From Pseudomonadota bacterium (lineage in GTDB: Bacteria; Pseudomonadota; Gammaproteobacteria; Burkholderiales; Rhodocyclaceae), in assembly GCA_018262195.1 (NCBI GenBank), contig JAGTRS010000024.1, forward strand, positions 1-57,742: 57,742 nucleotides of DNA, written 5' to 3'. Position 1 is the stretch's first letter, and every line of letters begins with the position of its first letter. This document shows, piece after piece, positions 18,546 through 27,128 of this stretch. A program made the translations under genes and the position numbers. The notes under the pieces were generated by a model, which saw nothing but the letters and a program-made list of their open reading frames with translations, searched no databases and had not been told where the DNA came from.

Positions 18546-19847
18546 ATGGTCGCGATCAAACGACTTGCTACGGTCGACGCTGATTTCAAGGCAAGAATGG
18601 ATGCACTGCTCGCTTTCGAGGCGGCGCAGGATGAAGGCATCGAACGCACCGTCATCGGCATTCTGGCTGATGTTAAGGCACGCGGCGATGCGGCTGTTGT
18701 TGAATACAGCAACAAGTTTGACCGTCTGACCGCAGGCAGCATGGCCGATCTCGAGTTGTCGAAGGTCGAAATGCAGAAGGCGCTGGACGGCTTGCCAGCC
18801 GAGCAGCGTCAGGCCCTGGAGGCTGCAGCCCACCGTGTTCGTGTTTATCACGAAAAGCAGCGGATGGAAGGCTGGTCGTACACTGAAGCTGACGGCACCA
18901 TGCTTGGCCAGATGATCACCCCGCTCGACCGTGTCGGCCTCTATGTGCCAGGCGGCAAGGCGGCTTACCCGTCATCGGTACTGATGAATGCGATTCCTGC
19001 CAAGGTGGCAGGCGTCAAGGAACTGATCATGGTTGTCCCGACGCCTGGAGGCGAGCACAACCAGCTGGTGCTGGCGGCGGCCTGTCTGGCCGGCGTAGAC
19101 CGCGTGTTCACCATCGGTGGTGCGCAGGCAGTTGGCGCGCTGGCCTACGGCACAGCGGCCGTGCCGCAGGTCGACAAGATTGTTGGCCCCGGCAATGCCT
19201 ATGTCGCCTGCGCCAAGCGCCGGGTGTTCGGCATCGTCGGTATCGACATGATTGCCGGTCCGTCGGAGATTCTTGTCGTTGCTGATGGCAGCAGCGATCC
19301 CGACTGGGTGGTGATGGATCTCTTCTCGCAGGCTGAGCACGACGAACTGGCGCAGTCGATCCTGATCTGCACCGATGCGGCTTATATCGACCGCGTGCAG
19401 GCCAGTATCGAGAAACTTCTGCCGACCATGCCGCGTCGCGAAGTGATTGAAACCTCGCTGACCAACCGCGGCGCGCTGATCCTCGTACGCGATCTCGAAG
19501 AAGCCTGCGCCATCGCCAACCGCGTTGCCCCGGAGCACCTCGAACTGTCGTTGGCAGACCCCGACCCATGGGTTGCCAAGATTCACCACGCCGGCGCCAT
19601 CTTCATCGGTCATTACACCTCCGAGTCTCTTGGCGACTACTGTGCTGGCCCGAATCACGTGCTGCCGACCTCCGGTAGCGCCCGCTTTTCTTCGCCGCTC
19701 GGTGTCTATGACTTCCAGAAGCGGACCAGCCTGATCAAGGTTTCCAAGGCTGGTGCGCAGACCCTGGGCAAGATCGCCTCAACGCTGGCGCACGGCGAAG
19801 GCCTGCCGGCTCATGCCAAGTCGGCTGAATTCCGGCTCGACAATTGA
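18546..19847 (+). CDS. hisD: Histidinol dehydrogenase HisD
   Basis: A 433-residue zinc enzyme for the last two steps of histidine synthesis, oxidising L-histidinol to L-histidine with NAD. Recognised stretches are [48 protein letters not shown] (zinc ligands Gln and His) and [13 protein letters not shown]. Length and motifs are complete. It lies 5 bases after hisG. The next gene downstream is not a his gene but a chromate transporter half, 16 bases later. Confidence 0.97.
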   Translation: MVAIKRLATVDADFKARMDALLAFEAAQDEGIERTVIGILADVKARGDAAVVEYSNKFDRLTAGSMADLELSKVEMQKALDGLPAEQRQALEAAAHRVRVYHEKQRMEGWSYTEADGTMLGQMITPLDRVGLYVPGGKAAYPSSVLMNAIPAKVAGVKELIMVVPTPGGEHNQLVLAAACLAGVDRVFTIGGAQAVGALAYGTAAVPQVDKIVGPGNAYVACAKRRVFGIVGIDMIAGPSEILVVADGSSDPDWVVMDLFSQAEHDELAQSILICTDAAYIDRVQASIEKLLPTMPRREVIETSLTNRGALILVRDLEEACAIANRVAPEHLELSLADPDPWVAKIHHAGAIFIGHYTSESLGDYCAGPNHVLPTSGSARFSSPLGVYDFQKRTSLIKVSKAGAQTLGKIASTLAHGEGLPAHAKSAEFRLDN

Positions 19848-19863
19848 GCGAAGCCTCCAGTTG

Positions 19864-20424
19864 ATGGTGGAAGCCACTGAATCCCAAAACCGCCCGGACC
19901 TCCGGGCGCTTTTTTTGGGTTTTTCATCGGTCGGTCTATCCGGCTTTGGGGGCGTGCTTCCTTTCGCCCGGCGTACGCTGGTCGAAGAGCGCAAGTGGAT
20001 GAGCGCCGAGGAGTTCAACGCCCAGCTTGGCCTTTGTCAGTTCCTGCCAGGGCCCAATGTCGTTAATCTGGCCGTGGTTGTCGGCAAGCGTTATTGCGGA
20101 CTACCGGGCGCCATCGCGGCGCCGCTGGGCTTGCTTGCCGGGCCGTTTGTCATCGTGCTCTTGCTGGGGCTGCTTTATGACCACTACGGTAGTTTGCCGC
20201 TCGCCCAGTCCATGCTGCGCGGCATTGCAGCCGTCGGCTGTGGTCTACTCTTCGCCATGGCCTGGCGCATGGGCGCAGCGATCAAGGGGAAATCATATTT
20301 CCTGCCATTTACGGCCTTGACCGTGGCGGCTATCGCCGGTTTGCGCTGGCCGATGCCCATTGTCATGGTTGCCGGCCTAGTATTGTCCGGTGGCGTCGCC
20401 TACTGGAAGCTGGGCCGGAAATGA
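19864..20424 (+). CDS. Chromate transporter family protein, N-terminal-type half (ChrA-like)
   Basis: A 186-residue membrane protein with one CHR domain: LFLGFSSVGLSGFGGVLPFARR, LGLCQFLPGPNVVNLAVVVG and a run of hydrophobic helices. Many ChrA proteins are one chain with two homologous halves; here the halves are separate genes that overlap by four bases. Chromate or sulfate-like anion export is the family role, but not all members carry chromate. An intrinsic-terminator-like hairpin with seven T lies within codons 10-18. If the ATG at 19864 is not used, a TTG at 19915 follows the hairpin. It sits between hisD and hisC, an unusual place. Confidence 0.82.
   Translation: MVEATESQNRPDLRALFLGFSSVGLSGFGGVLPFARRTLVEERKWMSAEEFNAQLGLCQFLPGPNVVNLAVVVGKRYCGLPGAIAAPLGLLAGPFVIVLLLGLLYDHYGSLPLAQSMLRGIAAVGCGLLFAMAWRMGAAIKGKSYFLPFTALTVAAIAGLRWPMPIVMVAGLVLSGGVAYWKLGRK
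19891..19916 (+). terminator. Terminator-like hairpin inside the start of the chromate transporter gene
   Basis: CGCCCGG-ACCT-CCGGGCG gives a 7-bp GC-rich stem with a four-base loop, followed by C and seven T (19910-19916). It would end the hisGD transcript, yet it lies within the first 18 codons of the next gene. Readthrough would therefore decide expression of the transporter. Confidence 0.75.
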
Positions 20425-20939
20425 TCGTCGTTGAGCTCTTCCTCGAATTTGCGCTGCTCTCCTGTGTCGCATTCGGTGGCGCCACGGCGCTGTTGCCGGA
20501 AATGCACCGTGTGGTTGTCGAAAACCATCACTGGCTGGACGATACGACTTTCACGCATCTGTACGCCATCGCTCAGGCTGCGCCCGGCCCAAACGTCCTG
20601 GTCGTGACCTTGATCGGCTGGGAAGTCGGGGGCCTGCTCGGTGCCTTTGCCAGCACGCTGGCCATGTGCCTGCCAATGAGCATCCTGATTTATCTGCTGA
20701 TCGATCGCTGGGAGAGTTTTTCCGGCAAGCGCTGGCAGAAGGCGATTAGTTTAGGTGTGGCCCCGCTCGCTGTTGGTCTGATCTTCTCCGGCGCCACACT
20801 GATTGCTCAGGCTGCCGCATTTGGTTGGTCTGCCTGGTTGCTGGTGGCGGCAACCCTTATCGCCAATCTGAAGACGAAACTGCACCCGTTGTGGTTTATC
20901 GGAGTGGGGGCGGTATTCGGGTTGCTCGGCTTGGTCTGA
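20421..20939 (+). CDS. Chromate transporter family protein, C-terminal-type half (ChrA-like)
   Basis: A 172-residue membrane protein with the second type of CHR domain: FALLSCVAFGGATALLPEMHR, AIAQAAPGPNVLVVTLIGW, followed by four to five hydrophobic helices. It overlaps the first half by four bases, so the two are probably made together and form a heteromeric transporter, as described for short-chain CHR pairs. Substrate specificity cannot be read from the sequence. Confidence 0.82.
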   Translation: MIVVELFLEFALLSCVAFGGATALLPEMHRVVVENHHWLDDTTFTHLYAIAQAAPGPNVLVVTLIGWEVGGLLGAFASTLAMCLPMSILIYLLIDRWESFSGKRWQKAISLGVAPLAVGLIFSGATLIAQAAAFGWSAWLLVAATLIANLKTKLHPLWFIGVGAVFGLLGLV

Positions 20940-21093
20940 TAGTCGCCTTCTCCGTGGGCGGCAGCGAGTGTAGTGGGTTCCGTAGCTACTACCCCAATCC
21001 CGCTGTTTGCTCCAGTTTCTCACTCTGGTAGAGTTTCAATCCTATTGCTCTCAGCGGGCCAGAGCTTTTAATTATTTTCTCGGTACAGAATCC

Positions 21094-21318
21094 ATGCAAC
21101 CAAAAAAAATCAGCCTTGATGAACTTACCTTGGAAGAAATTCAGCCAAAACATACCTCCGAGAAGGACAGTTCAAATATTGGTCGCCAGTGCCTGAAATG
21201 TCAGCATGTGCGCCTTGCCTCGGAGAGTGGTACGCCTTCATATGAGTGTCCGAACTGTGGCGCAATCTACGACAAGGTTGAGCAGCTGCTTTCCGCAACT
21301 AGCCGTACAACAAGATAA
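21094..21318 (+). CDS. Small zinc-ribbon protein of unknown function
   Basis: A 74-residue protein if started at the ATG at 21094 (MQPKKISLDEL). The C-terminal half holds two CxxC knuckles (CLKC and CPNC, about 20 residues apart), which make a likely zinc ribbon, followed by GAIYDKVEQLL. The N-terminal half is charged and probably unstructured. The frame continues upstream to 21007, but that part looks random. There is no clear ribosome site. It lies alone between the chromate genes and the convergent hisC, 31 bases before the hisC stop. The family is not recognised. Confidence 0.6.
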   Translation: MQPKKISLDELTLEEIQPKHTSEKDSSNIGRQCLKCQHVRLASESGTPSYECPNCGAIYDKVEQLLSATSRTTR

Positions 21319-21349
21319 GTTTTTGGCGTATTGAGAGCTGGTCCTGGGG

Positions 21350-22435
21350 TCAGGTGCAAATCTGGCTCAGGGCATCGCTAAGTGCCTTGCATTCGTCATC
21401 GGTGCCCACGGTAATGCGCAGGAACTGATCGATGCGCGGTAGCTTGAAGTGGCGGACGATGATGTTCCGTTCGCGCAATGCCTTGGCCAGTTCAGCTGCA
21501 TCGTGCTGTGGATGACGAGCGAAGATGAAATTGGCTGCGGAGGGCAGGACTTCGAAGCCGAGCTTGGTCAGGTCGGCCGTCAGGGTGTCGCGGGTGGCGA
21601 TCACCGATTGGCAGCAATGCGCGAAATACGCATCGTCTTCCATCGCGGCGACGGCACCAACAATCGCCAGTCGGTCCAGCGGATAGGAGTTGAAGCTGTT
21701 CTTCACCCGCTCCAGTGCTTCGATCAGCGCCGGATGCCCGACCGCGAAACCGACGCGCATGCCGGCCAGCGAGCGTGACTTGGACAGCGTATGGACGACC
21801 AGCAGGTTGTCGTAGCGGTCGACCAGCTTGATCGCCGTCTCGCCACCGAAATCGACATAGGCTTCATCGACCACGACGACGGCTTCCGGGTTGGCCTTTA
21901 GTATTTTCTCGATGGCGGCCAGCGGCAGCAGGCGGCCCGTCGGAGCGTTTGGATTGGGGAAGATGATGCCGCCGCACTGTTCGCCATTCCACATCTGGCC
22001 GCAGTAGTCGTCGGGGTTGATGGTGAAGTCCTCGGCCAGCGGTACCTGAATGTAATCGACACCATAGAGGCCGCAATACACCGGGTAGAAACTGTAGGTG
22101 ATGTCCGGAAACAGAATCGGTGCCTCGTGCTTGAGCAGGGCCATGAAGACATGAGCCAGCACCTCGTCCGAGCCGTTGCCGACGAAGATTTGCTGTGAGG
22201 TCACGCCATGATGTTTGGCGATCGCAGACTTGAGCAGATCCGCATTCGGGTCCGGGTAGAGGCGCAGGCGCGCCGCATCATCACCAAGTTCCGCCTGAAT
22301 CGCCGCCAATACCTTGGGTGAGGGTGGGAACGGGTTTTCGTTGGTGTTCAGCTTGATCAGATTGGTGATCTTGGGCTGCTCGCCCGGTACGTAGGGGGTG
22401 AGGTCGCGGACGACCTGGCTCCAGAAGCGACTCAT
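21350..22435 (-). CDS. hisC: Histidinol-phosphate aminotransferase HisC
   Basis: A 361-residue PLP enzyme that converts imidazole acetol phosphate and glutamate to histidinol phosphate. It shows [42 protein letters not shown], the [12 protein letters not shown] stretch and [14 protein letters not shown] containing the PLP lysine. It is read against all other his genes here, divergent from hisB with 78 bases between them. In most betaproteobacterial his operons hisC lies in line between hisD and hisB, so this looks like a local inversion or a separate insertion. Confidence 0.95.
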   Translation of the reverse strand: MSRFWSQVVRDLTPYVPGEQPKITNLIKLNTNENPFPPSPKVLAAIQAELGDDAARLRLYPDPNADLLKSAIAKHHGVTSQQIFVGNGSDEVLAHVFMALLKHEAPILFPDITYSFYPVYCGLYGVDYIQVPLAEDFTINPDDYCGQMWNGEQCGGIIFPNPNAPTGRLLPLAAIEKILKANPEAVVVVDEAYVDFGGETAIKLVDRYDNLLVVHTLSKSRSLAGMRVGFAVGHPALIEALERVKNSFNSYPLDRLAIVGAVAAMEDDAYFAHCCQSVIATRDTLTADLTKLGFEVLPSAANFIFARHPQHDAAELAKALRERNIIVRHFKLPRIDQFLRITVGTDDECKALSDALSQICT

Positions 22436-22469
22436 GGGTTTTCACGAAAGGCGTAAAAGTAGGCCGAAA

Positions 22470-22478
22470 TGGTATCAT
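22470..22478 (+). promoter_or_regulatory. Possible extended -10 promoter for hisBHAFI
   Basis: TGGTATCAT at 22470-22478 matches an extended -10 (TG-n-TATCAT) 36 bases before the hisB ATG, in the hisC/hisB divergent gap. No clear -35. It would give the second his gene block its own promoter, which the inverted hisC makes necessary. Confidence 0.4.
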
Positions 22479-22513
22479 GGCCCTCCGTTAAAAGCCTTTT
22501 GCAGCCTTAAACC

Positions 22514-23101
22514 ATGCGGCAAGCCGAAATCACACGCAACACGCTGGAGACGCAGATCACCGTGCGCCTCAATCTCGATGGTACTGGCCAGGGCAAGTTC
22601 GCTACCGGCGTGCCCTTCCTTGACCACATGCTTGACCAGATCGCCCGTCATGGTCTGATCGACCTCGACATTGAAGCCAAGGGCGACCTGCACATCGATG
22701 CGCACCACACTGTCGAAGATATCGGCATCACCTTCGGCCAGGCGCTGGCCAAGGCCTGGGGCGACAAGAAAGGCCTGACCCGTTACGGCCACAGCTACGT
22801 GCCGTTGGACGAGGCACTGTCGCGTGTCGTGATCGACCTTTCCGGCCGTCCTGGTCTCGAATTGAATGTCGAATTCACGCGCGCGGTCATTGGCCAGTTT
22901 GATGTCGACTTGGTCAGCGAATTCTTCCATGGCCTGGTTAACCACGCCGGGATGACGTTGCACATCGACAACCTGCGCGGCAAGAATGCCCACCATCAGG
23001 CCGAAACCATCTTCAAGGCTTTCGGCCGTGCCCTGCGCATGGCGGTGGCGCCTGATCCGCGCATGGCTGGAGCCATGCCATCGACCAAGGGTTCGCTGTG
23101 A
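22514..23101 (+). CDS. hisB: Imidazoleglycerol-phosphate dehydratase HisB
   Basis: A 195-residue manganese enzyme that dehydrates imidazole glycerol phosphate to imidazole acetol phosphate. It carries the metal-binding HHTVEDIGI and the repeated [18 protein letters not shown]. It is the monofunctional form, without the histidinol phosphatase domain of E. coli HisB, so the phosphatase must be elsewhere. The start of hisH overlaps its stop (GTGA). Confidence 0.97.
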   Translation: MRQAEITRNTLETQITVRLNLDGTGQGKFATGVPFLDHMLDQIARHGLIDLDIEAKGDLHIDAHHTVEDIGITFGQALAKAWGDKKGLTRYGHSYVPLDEALSRVVIDLSGRPGLELNVEFTRAVIGQFDVDLVSEFFHGLVNHAGMTLHIDNLRGKNAHHQAETIFKAFGRALRMAVAPDPRMAGAMPSTKGSL

Positions 23102-23745
23102 CAGTGGCTGGCAATACCATTGCCGTCATCGACTACGGCATGGGCAACCTGCGTTCGGTGTCGAAGGCGCTGGAGCATGTCGCCGGAGATATGCAGGTTA
23201 TCGTGACCGCTGACCCCGCAATCGTCGCTGCTGCCGAGCGTGTCGTATTTCCCGGTCAGGGTGCGATGCCTGATTGCATGCGCGAACTGGACTCCCGTGG
23301 CCTGCGCGCTGCCGTGCTGGCCGCAGCGAAGGACAAGCCGTTTCTCGGTATCTGCGTCGGCGAGCAGATGCTCTTCGAGCATAGCGACGAAGGCAATGTT
23401 CCGGCGCTCGGCGTCTTTCCCGGCAACGTCAAACGTTTCCCGGATGAAAAGATGTATTTGCCGACCGGCGAACGCCTGAAAGTCCCGCACATGGGCTGGA
23501 ATGAGGTGCGCCAGAAGCCGCATGCGCTGTGGAATGGCATTGCGGATGGCTCGCGCTTCTATTTTGTACACAGCTATTTTGTCCAGCCCGCCGATCCGGC
23601 GCTGGTAACGGGCACTTGCGAATATGGAGTGCCCTTTACCTGTGCAGTAGGGCGGGATAATATCTTCGCGGTTCAGTTCCACCCCGAGAAAAGCGCTCGC
23701 GACGGCCTGCAACTTCTGAAGAACTTCGTTGAGTGGCAACCCTGA
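23098..23745 (+). CDS. hisH: Imidazole glycerol phosphate synthase glutaminase subunit HisH
   Basis: A 215-residue class I glutamine amidotransferase. It hydrolyses glutamine and channels ammonia to HisF. It shows [17 protein letters not shown], the nucleophile region [13 protein letters not shown] (Cys) and the His-Glu pair in AVQFHPEKS. It starts with GTG at 23098, overlapping hisB by four bases. Confidence 0.97.
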   Translation: MTVAGNTIAVIDYGMGNLRSVSKALEHVAGDMQVIVTADPAIVAAAERVVFPGQGAMPDCMRELDSRGLRAAVLAAAKDKPFLGICVGEQMLFEHSDEGNVPALGVFPGNVKRFPDEKMYLPTGERLKVPHMGWNEVRQKPHALWNGIADGSRFYFVHSYFVQPADPALVTGTCEYGVPFTCAVGRDNIFAVQFHPEKSARDGLQLLKNFVEWQP

Positions 23746-23779
23746 TTCGCTTCTGTCGAATTTAATCTCCTAGACTCCC

Positions 23780-24520
23780 ATGCTGATTATTCCTGCGATT
23801 GACCTCAAGGACGGGCAATGCGTCCGTCTGAAGCAGGGCCTGATGGAACAGGCCACTGTTTTTTCCGATAGCCCGGCAGAACAGGCGCGTCACTGGCTGA
23901 ACCAAGGGGCGCGTCGCCTGCATCTGGTCGACCTCAATGGTGCTTTTGCTGGCAAGCCGAAGAACGCCGCGGCGATCAAGGCCATCCTGGCCGAAGTCGG
24001 TGACGAGATTCCCGTTCAGCTCGGCGGCGGCATTCGCGATCTGGATACCATCGAAGCCTGCATCGATGGCGGTCTTTCCTACGTCATCATCGGCACGGCA
24101 GCAGTCAAGAATCCCGGCTTCCTGCGTGATGCCTGCGTTGCCTTCCCCGGCCACATCATCGTCGGTCTCGATGCCAAAGACGGCAAGGTGGCGACGGATG
24201 GCTGGTCCAAGCTGACGGGCCACGAAGTCGTCGATCTGGCCAAGAAATATGAAGACTATGGCGTCGAGTCGATCATCTACACCGACATCGGCCGTGACGG
24301 CATGCTCTCTGGCCTGAATATCGACGCCACCGTGCGCCTGGCCCAGGCGCTGACCATTCCGGTGATCGCCTCCGGCGGTCTGACCAACTTTGACGACATT
24401 CGCGCCCTGTGCGCCGTTGAAGGTGAAGGCATCGTTGGCACCATTGCCGGTCGTGCGGTTTACGACGGCTCGCTCGACTTCAAGGCAGCGCAGGAACTCG
24501 CTGATCAGTTGGGCGCCTGA
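23780..24520 (+). CDS. hisA: ProFAR isomerase HisA
   Basis: A 246-residue TIM barrel that isomerises ProFAR to PRFAR. The catalytic Asp is in [43 protein letters not shown] and the phosphate-binding [12 protein letters not shown] are typical. It lies 34 bases after hisH, and its stop overlaps the hisF start (TGATG). Confidence 0.97.
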   Translation: MLIIPAIDLKDGQCVRLKQGLMEQATVFSDSPAEQARHWLNQGARRLHLVDLNGAFAGKPKNAAAIKAILAEVGDEIPVQLGGGIRDLDTIEACIDGGLSYVIIGTAAVKNPGFLRDACVAFPGHIIVGLDAKDGKVATDGWSKLTGHEVVDLAKKYEDYGVESIIYTDIGRDGMLSGLNIDATVRLAQALTIPVIASGGLTNFDDIRALCAVEGEGIVGTIAGRAVYDGSLDFKAAQELADQLGA

Positions 24521-25278
24521 TGCTCGCCAAACGCATCATCCCTTGCCTTGACGTCACGGCTGGCCGCGTCGTCAAGGGCACCAATTTTGTTGGCCTGCGC
24601 GATGCCGGCGATCCGATCGAAATCGCCCGCCGCTACAACGAGCAAGGCGCCGACGAGGTCACTTTCCTCGATATCACCGCCTCCAGCGACCAGCGCGACA
24701 TCATCCTGCACATCATCGAAGCCTGCGCCGAGCAGGTCTTCATCCCGCTAACCGTTGGTGGTGGCGTACGCAAGGTGGAAGACGTCCGTCGTCTGCTCAA
24801 TGCCGGCGCCGACAAGGTGTCGATGAACACGGCGGCCGTCCAGAACCCCGATCTCGTTTTCGATGCATCCAGCAAGGTTGGCTCGCAGTGCATTGTCGTC
24901 GCCATCGACGCCAAGCAGGTTGCGCCCGGCCAATGGCATGTGTTCACCCACGGCGGTCGCAACGATACCGGCATGGATGCCATCGAATGGGCAAAGAAGG
25001 TCGATGCCCTGGGTGCGGGCGAAATCCTGCTGACCAGCATGGACCGTGACGGCACCAAGAACGGTTTCGATCTGGCGCTGACCCGTGCCGTGTCCGATGC
25101 CGTAAAAATTCCGGTCATTGCTTCGGGCGGCGTCGGCAACCTGCAGCATCTGGCCGACGGCGTCACCGAAGGCCGCGCCGATGCCGTGCTGGCAGCCTCG
25201 ATCTTCCATTTCGGCGAATACACCGTGCGCCAAGCCAAGGAATTCATGGCTGCCCGCGGTATCGAAGTCAGGCTCTGA
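24520..25278 (+). CDS. hisF: Imidazole glycerol phosphate synthase cyclase subunit HisF
   Basis: A 252-residue TIM barrel that uses ammonia from HisH to form imidazole glycerol phosphate and AICAR. It has [21 protein letters not shown] (N-terminal catalytic Asp in CLDV), [18 protein letters not shown] and [17 protein letters not shown]. The ATG overlaps the hisA stop by one base. Confidence 0.97.
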   Translation: MLAKRIIPCLDVTAGRVVKGTNFVGLRDAGDPIEIARRYNEQGADEVTFLDITASSDQRDIILHIIEACAEQVFIPLTVGGGVRKVEDVRRLLNAGADKVSMNTAAVQNPDLVFDASSKVGSQCIVVAIDAKQVAPGQWHVFTHGGRNDTGMDAIEWAKKVDALGAGEILLTSMDRDGTKNGFDLALTRAVSDAVKIPVIASGGVGNLQHLADGVTEGRADAVLAASIFHFGEYTVRQAKEFMAARGIEVRL

Positions 25279-25285
25279 TTTTCAG

Positions 25286-25693
25286 ATGGCCGATCTCGAC
25301 AATTCCCTGAATTGGCTCGAAGCCCTGAAGTGGGACGCCGACGGCATGATCCCGGCCATCGCTCAGGATGAAAATGGCCGGGTCGTGATGTTCGCCTACA
25401 TGAATCGCGACTCGCTTCAGGAAACGGTCCGCTGCGGCAATGCCGTCTATTGGTCGCGCTCGAGAAAACGCCTCTGGCGCAAGGGTGAAGAGTCCGGTCA
25501 CTTCCAGAAAGTGAAGTCCATCCGCACCGATTGCGATGGCGATGTGCTGCTGCTGAGCATCGAGCAAGTCGGTGGCATTGCCTGCCATACCGGCCGCGAA
25601 AGCTGCTTCTTCAACGAATTGAATGACGATCGCTGGGTTCCCGCCGATCCGGTCCTGAAAGACACCAAAGAGATTTATTCGGGCAAGTCGTAG
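25286..25693 (+). CDS. hisI: Phosphoribosyl-AMP cyclohydrolase HisI
   Basis: A 135-residue zinc enzyme for the third step of histidine synthesis, opening the adenine ring of PR-AMP. Visible are QDENGRVVMFAYMNRDSLQ, YWSRSRKRLWRKGEESGH, the metal-binding DCDGDVLLL and the C-terminal cysteine motif ACHTGRESCFF. The start at 25286 is preceded by hisF with a 7-base gap. In related betaproteobacteria hisE follows directly. Here hisE lies 22 kb away, with an EPS island between. Confidence 0.96.
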   Translation: MADLDNSLNWLEALKWDADGMIPAIAQDENGRVVMFAYMNRDSLQETVRCGNAVYWSRSRKRLWRKGEESGHFQKVKSIRTDCDGDVLLLSIEQVGGIACHTGRESCFFNELNDDRWVPADPVLKDTKEIYSGKS

Positions 25694-25736
25694 TTTCGAT
25701 CTGTCCAGGGATTCTCTGGAACCATCCCCCTCCCGT

Positions 25737-25752
25737 TGGTACAAAAATTGCA
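25737..25752 (+). promoter_or_regulatory. Candidate sigma-54 promoter P1 upstream of the PEP-CTERM gene
   Basis: TGGTACAAAAATTGCA matches the -24/-12 consensus TGGCACRNNNNTTGCW at 15 of 16 positions, with GG and GC exactly 10 bases apart. It lies 44 bases after hisI and 223 bases before the PEP-CTERM start. This is the stronger of the two matches in this gap. Confidence 0.65.
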
Positions 25753-25753
25753 A

Positions 25754-25763
25754 TGACATGTCA
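25754..25763. promoter_or_regulatory. Perfect palindrome TGACATGTCA, candidate activator site
   Basis: TGACATGTCA is a perfect inverted repeat of TGACA and TGTCA without spacer. Its centre is about 134 bp before the start predicted for promoter P2 and right beside P1. The same arms, with one extra base between them, recur at 27001-27011 before the EPS promoter. No binding protein is proven. Confidence 0.45.
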
Positions 25764-25866
25764 TGGGGAGCCCCTGTGCATGCATGTGTCGAGATTTTTT
25801 ACATATGCCATCGGGAAAGTTATTGAAAATAAAATTACACAAGCAATAACAATACACTTCAAAACG

Positions 25867-25882
25867 TGGACCAATTCTTGCG
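25867..25882 (+). promoter_or_regulatory. Candidate sigma-54 promoter P2 upstream of the PEP-CTERM gene
   Basis: TGGACCAATTCTTGCG keeps the invariant GG and GC at correct 10-base spacing and an intact TTGC, but departs from consensus at three positions (13 of 16). It lies 93 bases before the PEP-CTERM ATG, a more usual promoter distance than P1. The 282-base gap around it is AT-rich and carries no gene. Confidence 0.5.
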
Positions 25883-25975
25883 TTTCATATTTTCGTTATC
25901 CAATGTCATATGCAAATTGTAATAATTTATCTGTGAACTGGTTGAATTTGTAGTTCTACTATTAGGTGGCAAAAA

Positions 25976-26752
25976 ATGAAAAAACTTGCTCTCGTATTGG
26001 CGGCTGCGGCTGCATTCGGTGGTGCCAGCAGTGCTCACGCTGGTTATTACGAAACTTTCAATAATTTCACCGGTGGGTTCCTCATCAATGGTTTTGAGGA
26101 TAACGACAACAAGTTTTCCATTTTCCTGACCGGGCTGGATGGAAAGGTTTCGCTTTCCGTGCCGGCGGCAGGTACTTATGGCGCTTCCTTCCTGCCAGGT
26201 GGCACGTTGGGGATCAACTACGGCGCTGGTCCGATCGGTTTCACGGGTCTGCCGGTTGCCATGCCTTTAGGCTCTGGCACGATTGGCGGCATTGGCGGTC
26301 TGCCGGCTGGTGGTTCCATGCTGTTCAACTTTGATGGCATCGGCGCATCTACATTCTCGGTGAATGGCGTGCCCGTTCCGTCTGGCTCGCCGTTCGCGAC
26401 GCGGCATCTTGATATCACGGGTAGCGGATCAACGGGCTTGATCTCTGCCTTGCTTGGCATTCCAGGTTTTATGGATGGCGTGATCTCCGGTACCGTAGGG
26501 GTTGATATCACTTTCGCGCACGACAGCCTGACTTTCCTAATTGACGGAAATGGCCTGACGGTTGGCGATCTTGAGGCTTCGATGAAGGCTCTTGATGACA
26601 TGCAGGGCAGTCTCAATGATGGAAAAATCGACGGAACCTTCTTTGTGAATGGTGCTGTTCATATTCCGGAGCCGGGTTCCATGGCGCTGCTTGGTATCGG
26701 CCTGGTTGGTCTTGCGGCTCGTCGTCGCATGGCGGCCAAAGCGGCAAAGTAA
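25976..26752 (+). CDS. PEP-CTERM sorting-domain surface protein
   Basis: A 258-residue secreted protein. The signal peptide ends SSAHA (about residue 22). The middle is rich in Gly, Ser and Thr, as in many adhesive exported proteins. The C-terminus has the three-part sorting signal: Pro-Glu-Pro at 231-233 (VHIPEPGSMAL), a hydrophobic helix of about 14 residues and a basic RRR at 249-251. Exosortase cuts such signals and the protein stays with the cell envelope or matrix. No exosortase gene is in the window. AGGTGG at 25964-25969 is a good ribosome site. A strong terminator follows, so the gene is probably transcribed alone. The specific function is unknown; a matrix or floc role is inferred. 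Confidence 0.92.
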   Translation: MKKLALVLAAAAAFGGASSAHAGYYETFNNFTGGFLINGFEDNDNKFSIFLTGLDGKVSLSVPAAGTYGASFLPGGTLGINYGAGPIGFTGLPVAMPLGSGTIGGIGGLPAGGSMLFNFDGIGASTFSVNGVPVPSGSPFATRHLDITGSGSTGLISALLGIPGFMDGVISGTVGVDITFAHDSLTFLIDGNGLTVGDLEASMKALDDMQGSLNDGKIDGTFFVNGAVHIPEPGSMALLGIGLVGLAARRRMAAKAAK

Positions 26753-26770
26753 CAAGCGGACCTTCCGATG

Positions 26771-26801
26771 AAAAACGGCGGCGAAAGCCGCCGTTTTTTT
26801 A
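26771..26801 (+). terminator. Rho-independent terminator of the PEP-CTERM gene
   Basis: ACGGCGGC-GAAA-GCCGCCGT forms an 8-bp GC-rich stem with a GAAA tetraloop (26775-26794), preceded by AAAA and followed by a run of T. It lies 18 bases after the stop codon and separates the PEP-CTERM gene from the EPS operon. Confidence 0.93.
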
Positions 26802-27000
26802 TTTGCGGTGACGAATTTCCGATGCCTTATTTTTGCAAATTGAAATTTTTTCGTGAGTTTCTGTAGTTAATTTGGCGCTTTGGATTTCGTTTATTCATGT
26901 TGCATGTCGCGGCGCAAAATTATCTGAAGCTGCTCTATGGGTAACTTGTTAATCAATTCATAAATATTGAAAAAATTCAGTGGCATGAATGTTTCGGTAT

Positions 27001-27011
27001 TGACATTGTCA
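27001..27011. promoter_or_regulatory. Inverted repeat TGACA-T-TGTCA, candidate activator site
   Basis: TGACATTGTCA has the same arms as the palindrome at 25754-25763, with one base between them. Its centre is about 149 bp before the predicted sigma-54 start of the EPS operon, a normal enhancer distance. A partial copy, TGCAGTGTCA, lies about 42 bp downstream (four helical turns). Confidence 0.45.
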
Positions 27012-27128
27012 TCAACAAATCCCATCGAGAATAATTGTGCAATGCAGTGTCATATTGTTTTAAACTTCGTCTTGAAACGACGTTTGGGTAGAAAGTCAGG
27101 CAATTTGCATGATTGAGCGTATGTGCAA

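Noticed and set aside
26981..26996. TGGCATGAATGTTTCG as a further sigma-54 promoter
   Set aside because: It shares TGGCATG with the real candidate, but the invariant GC of the -12 element is missing.
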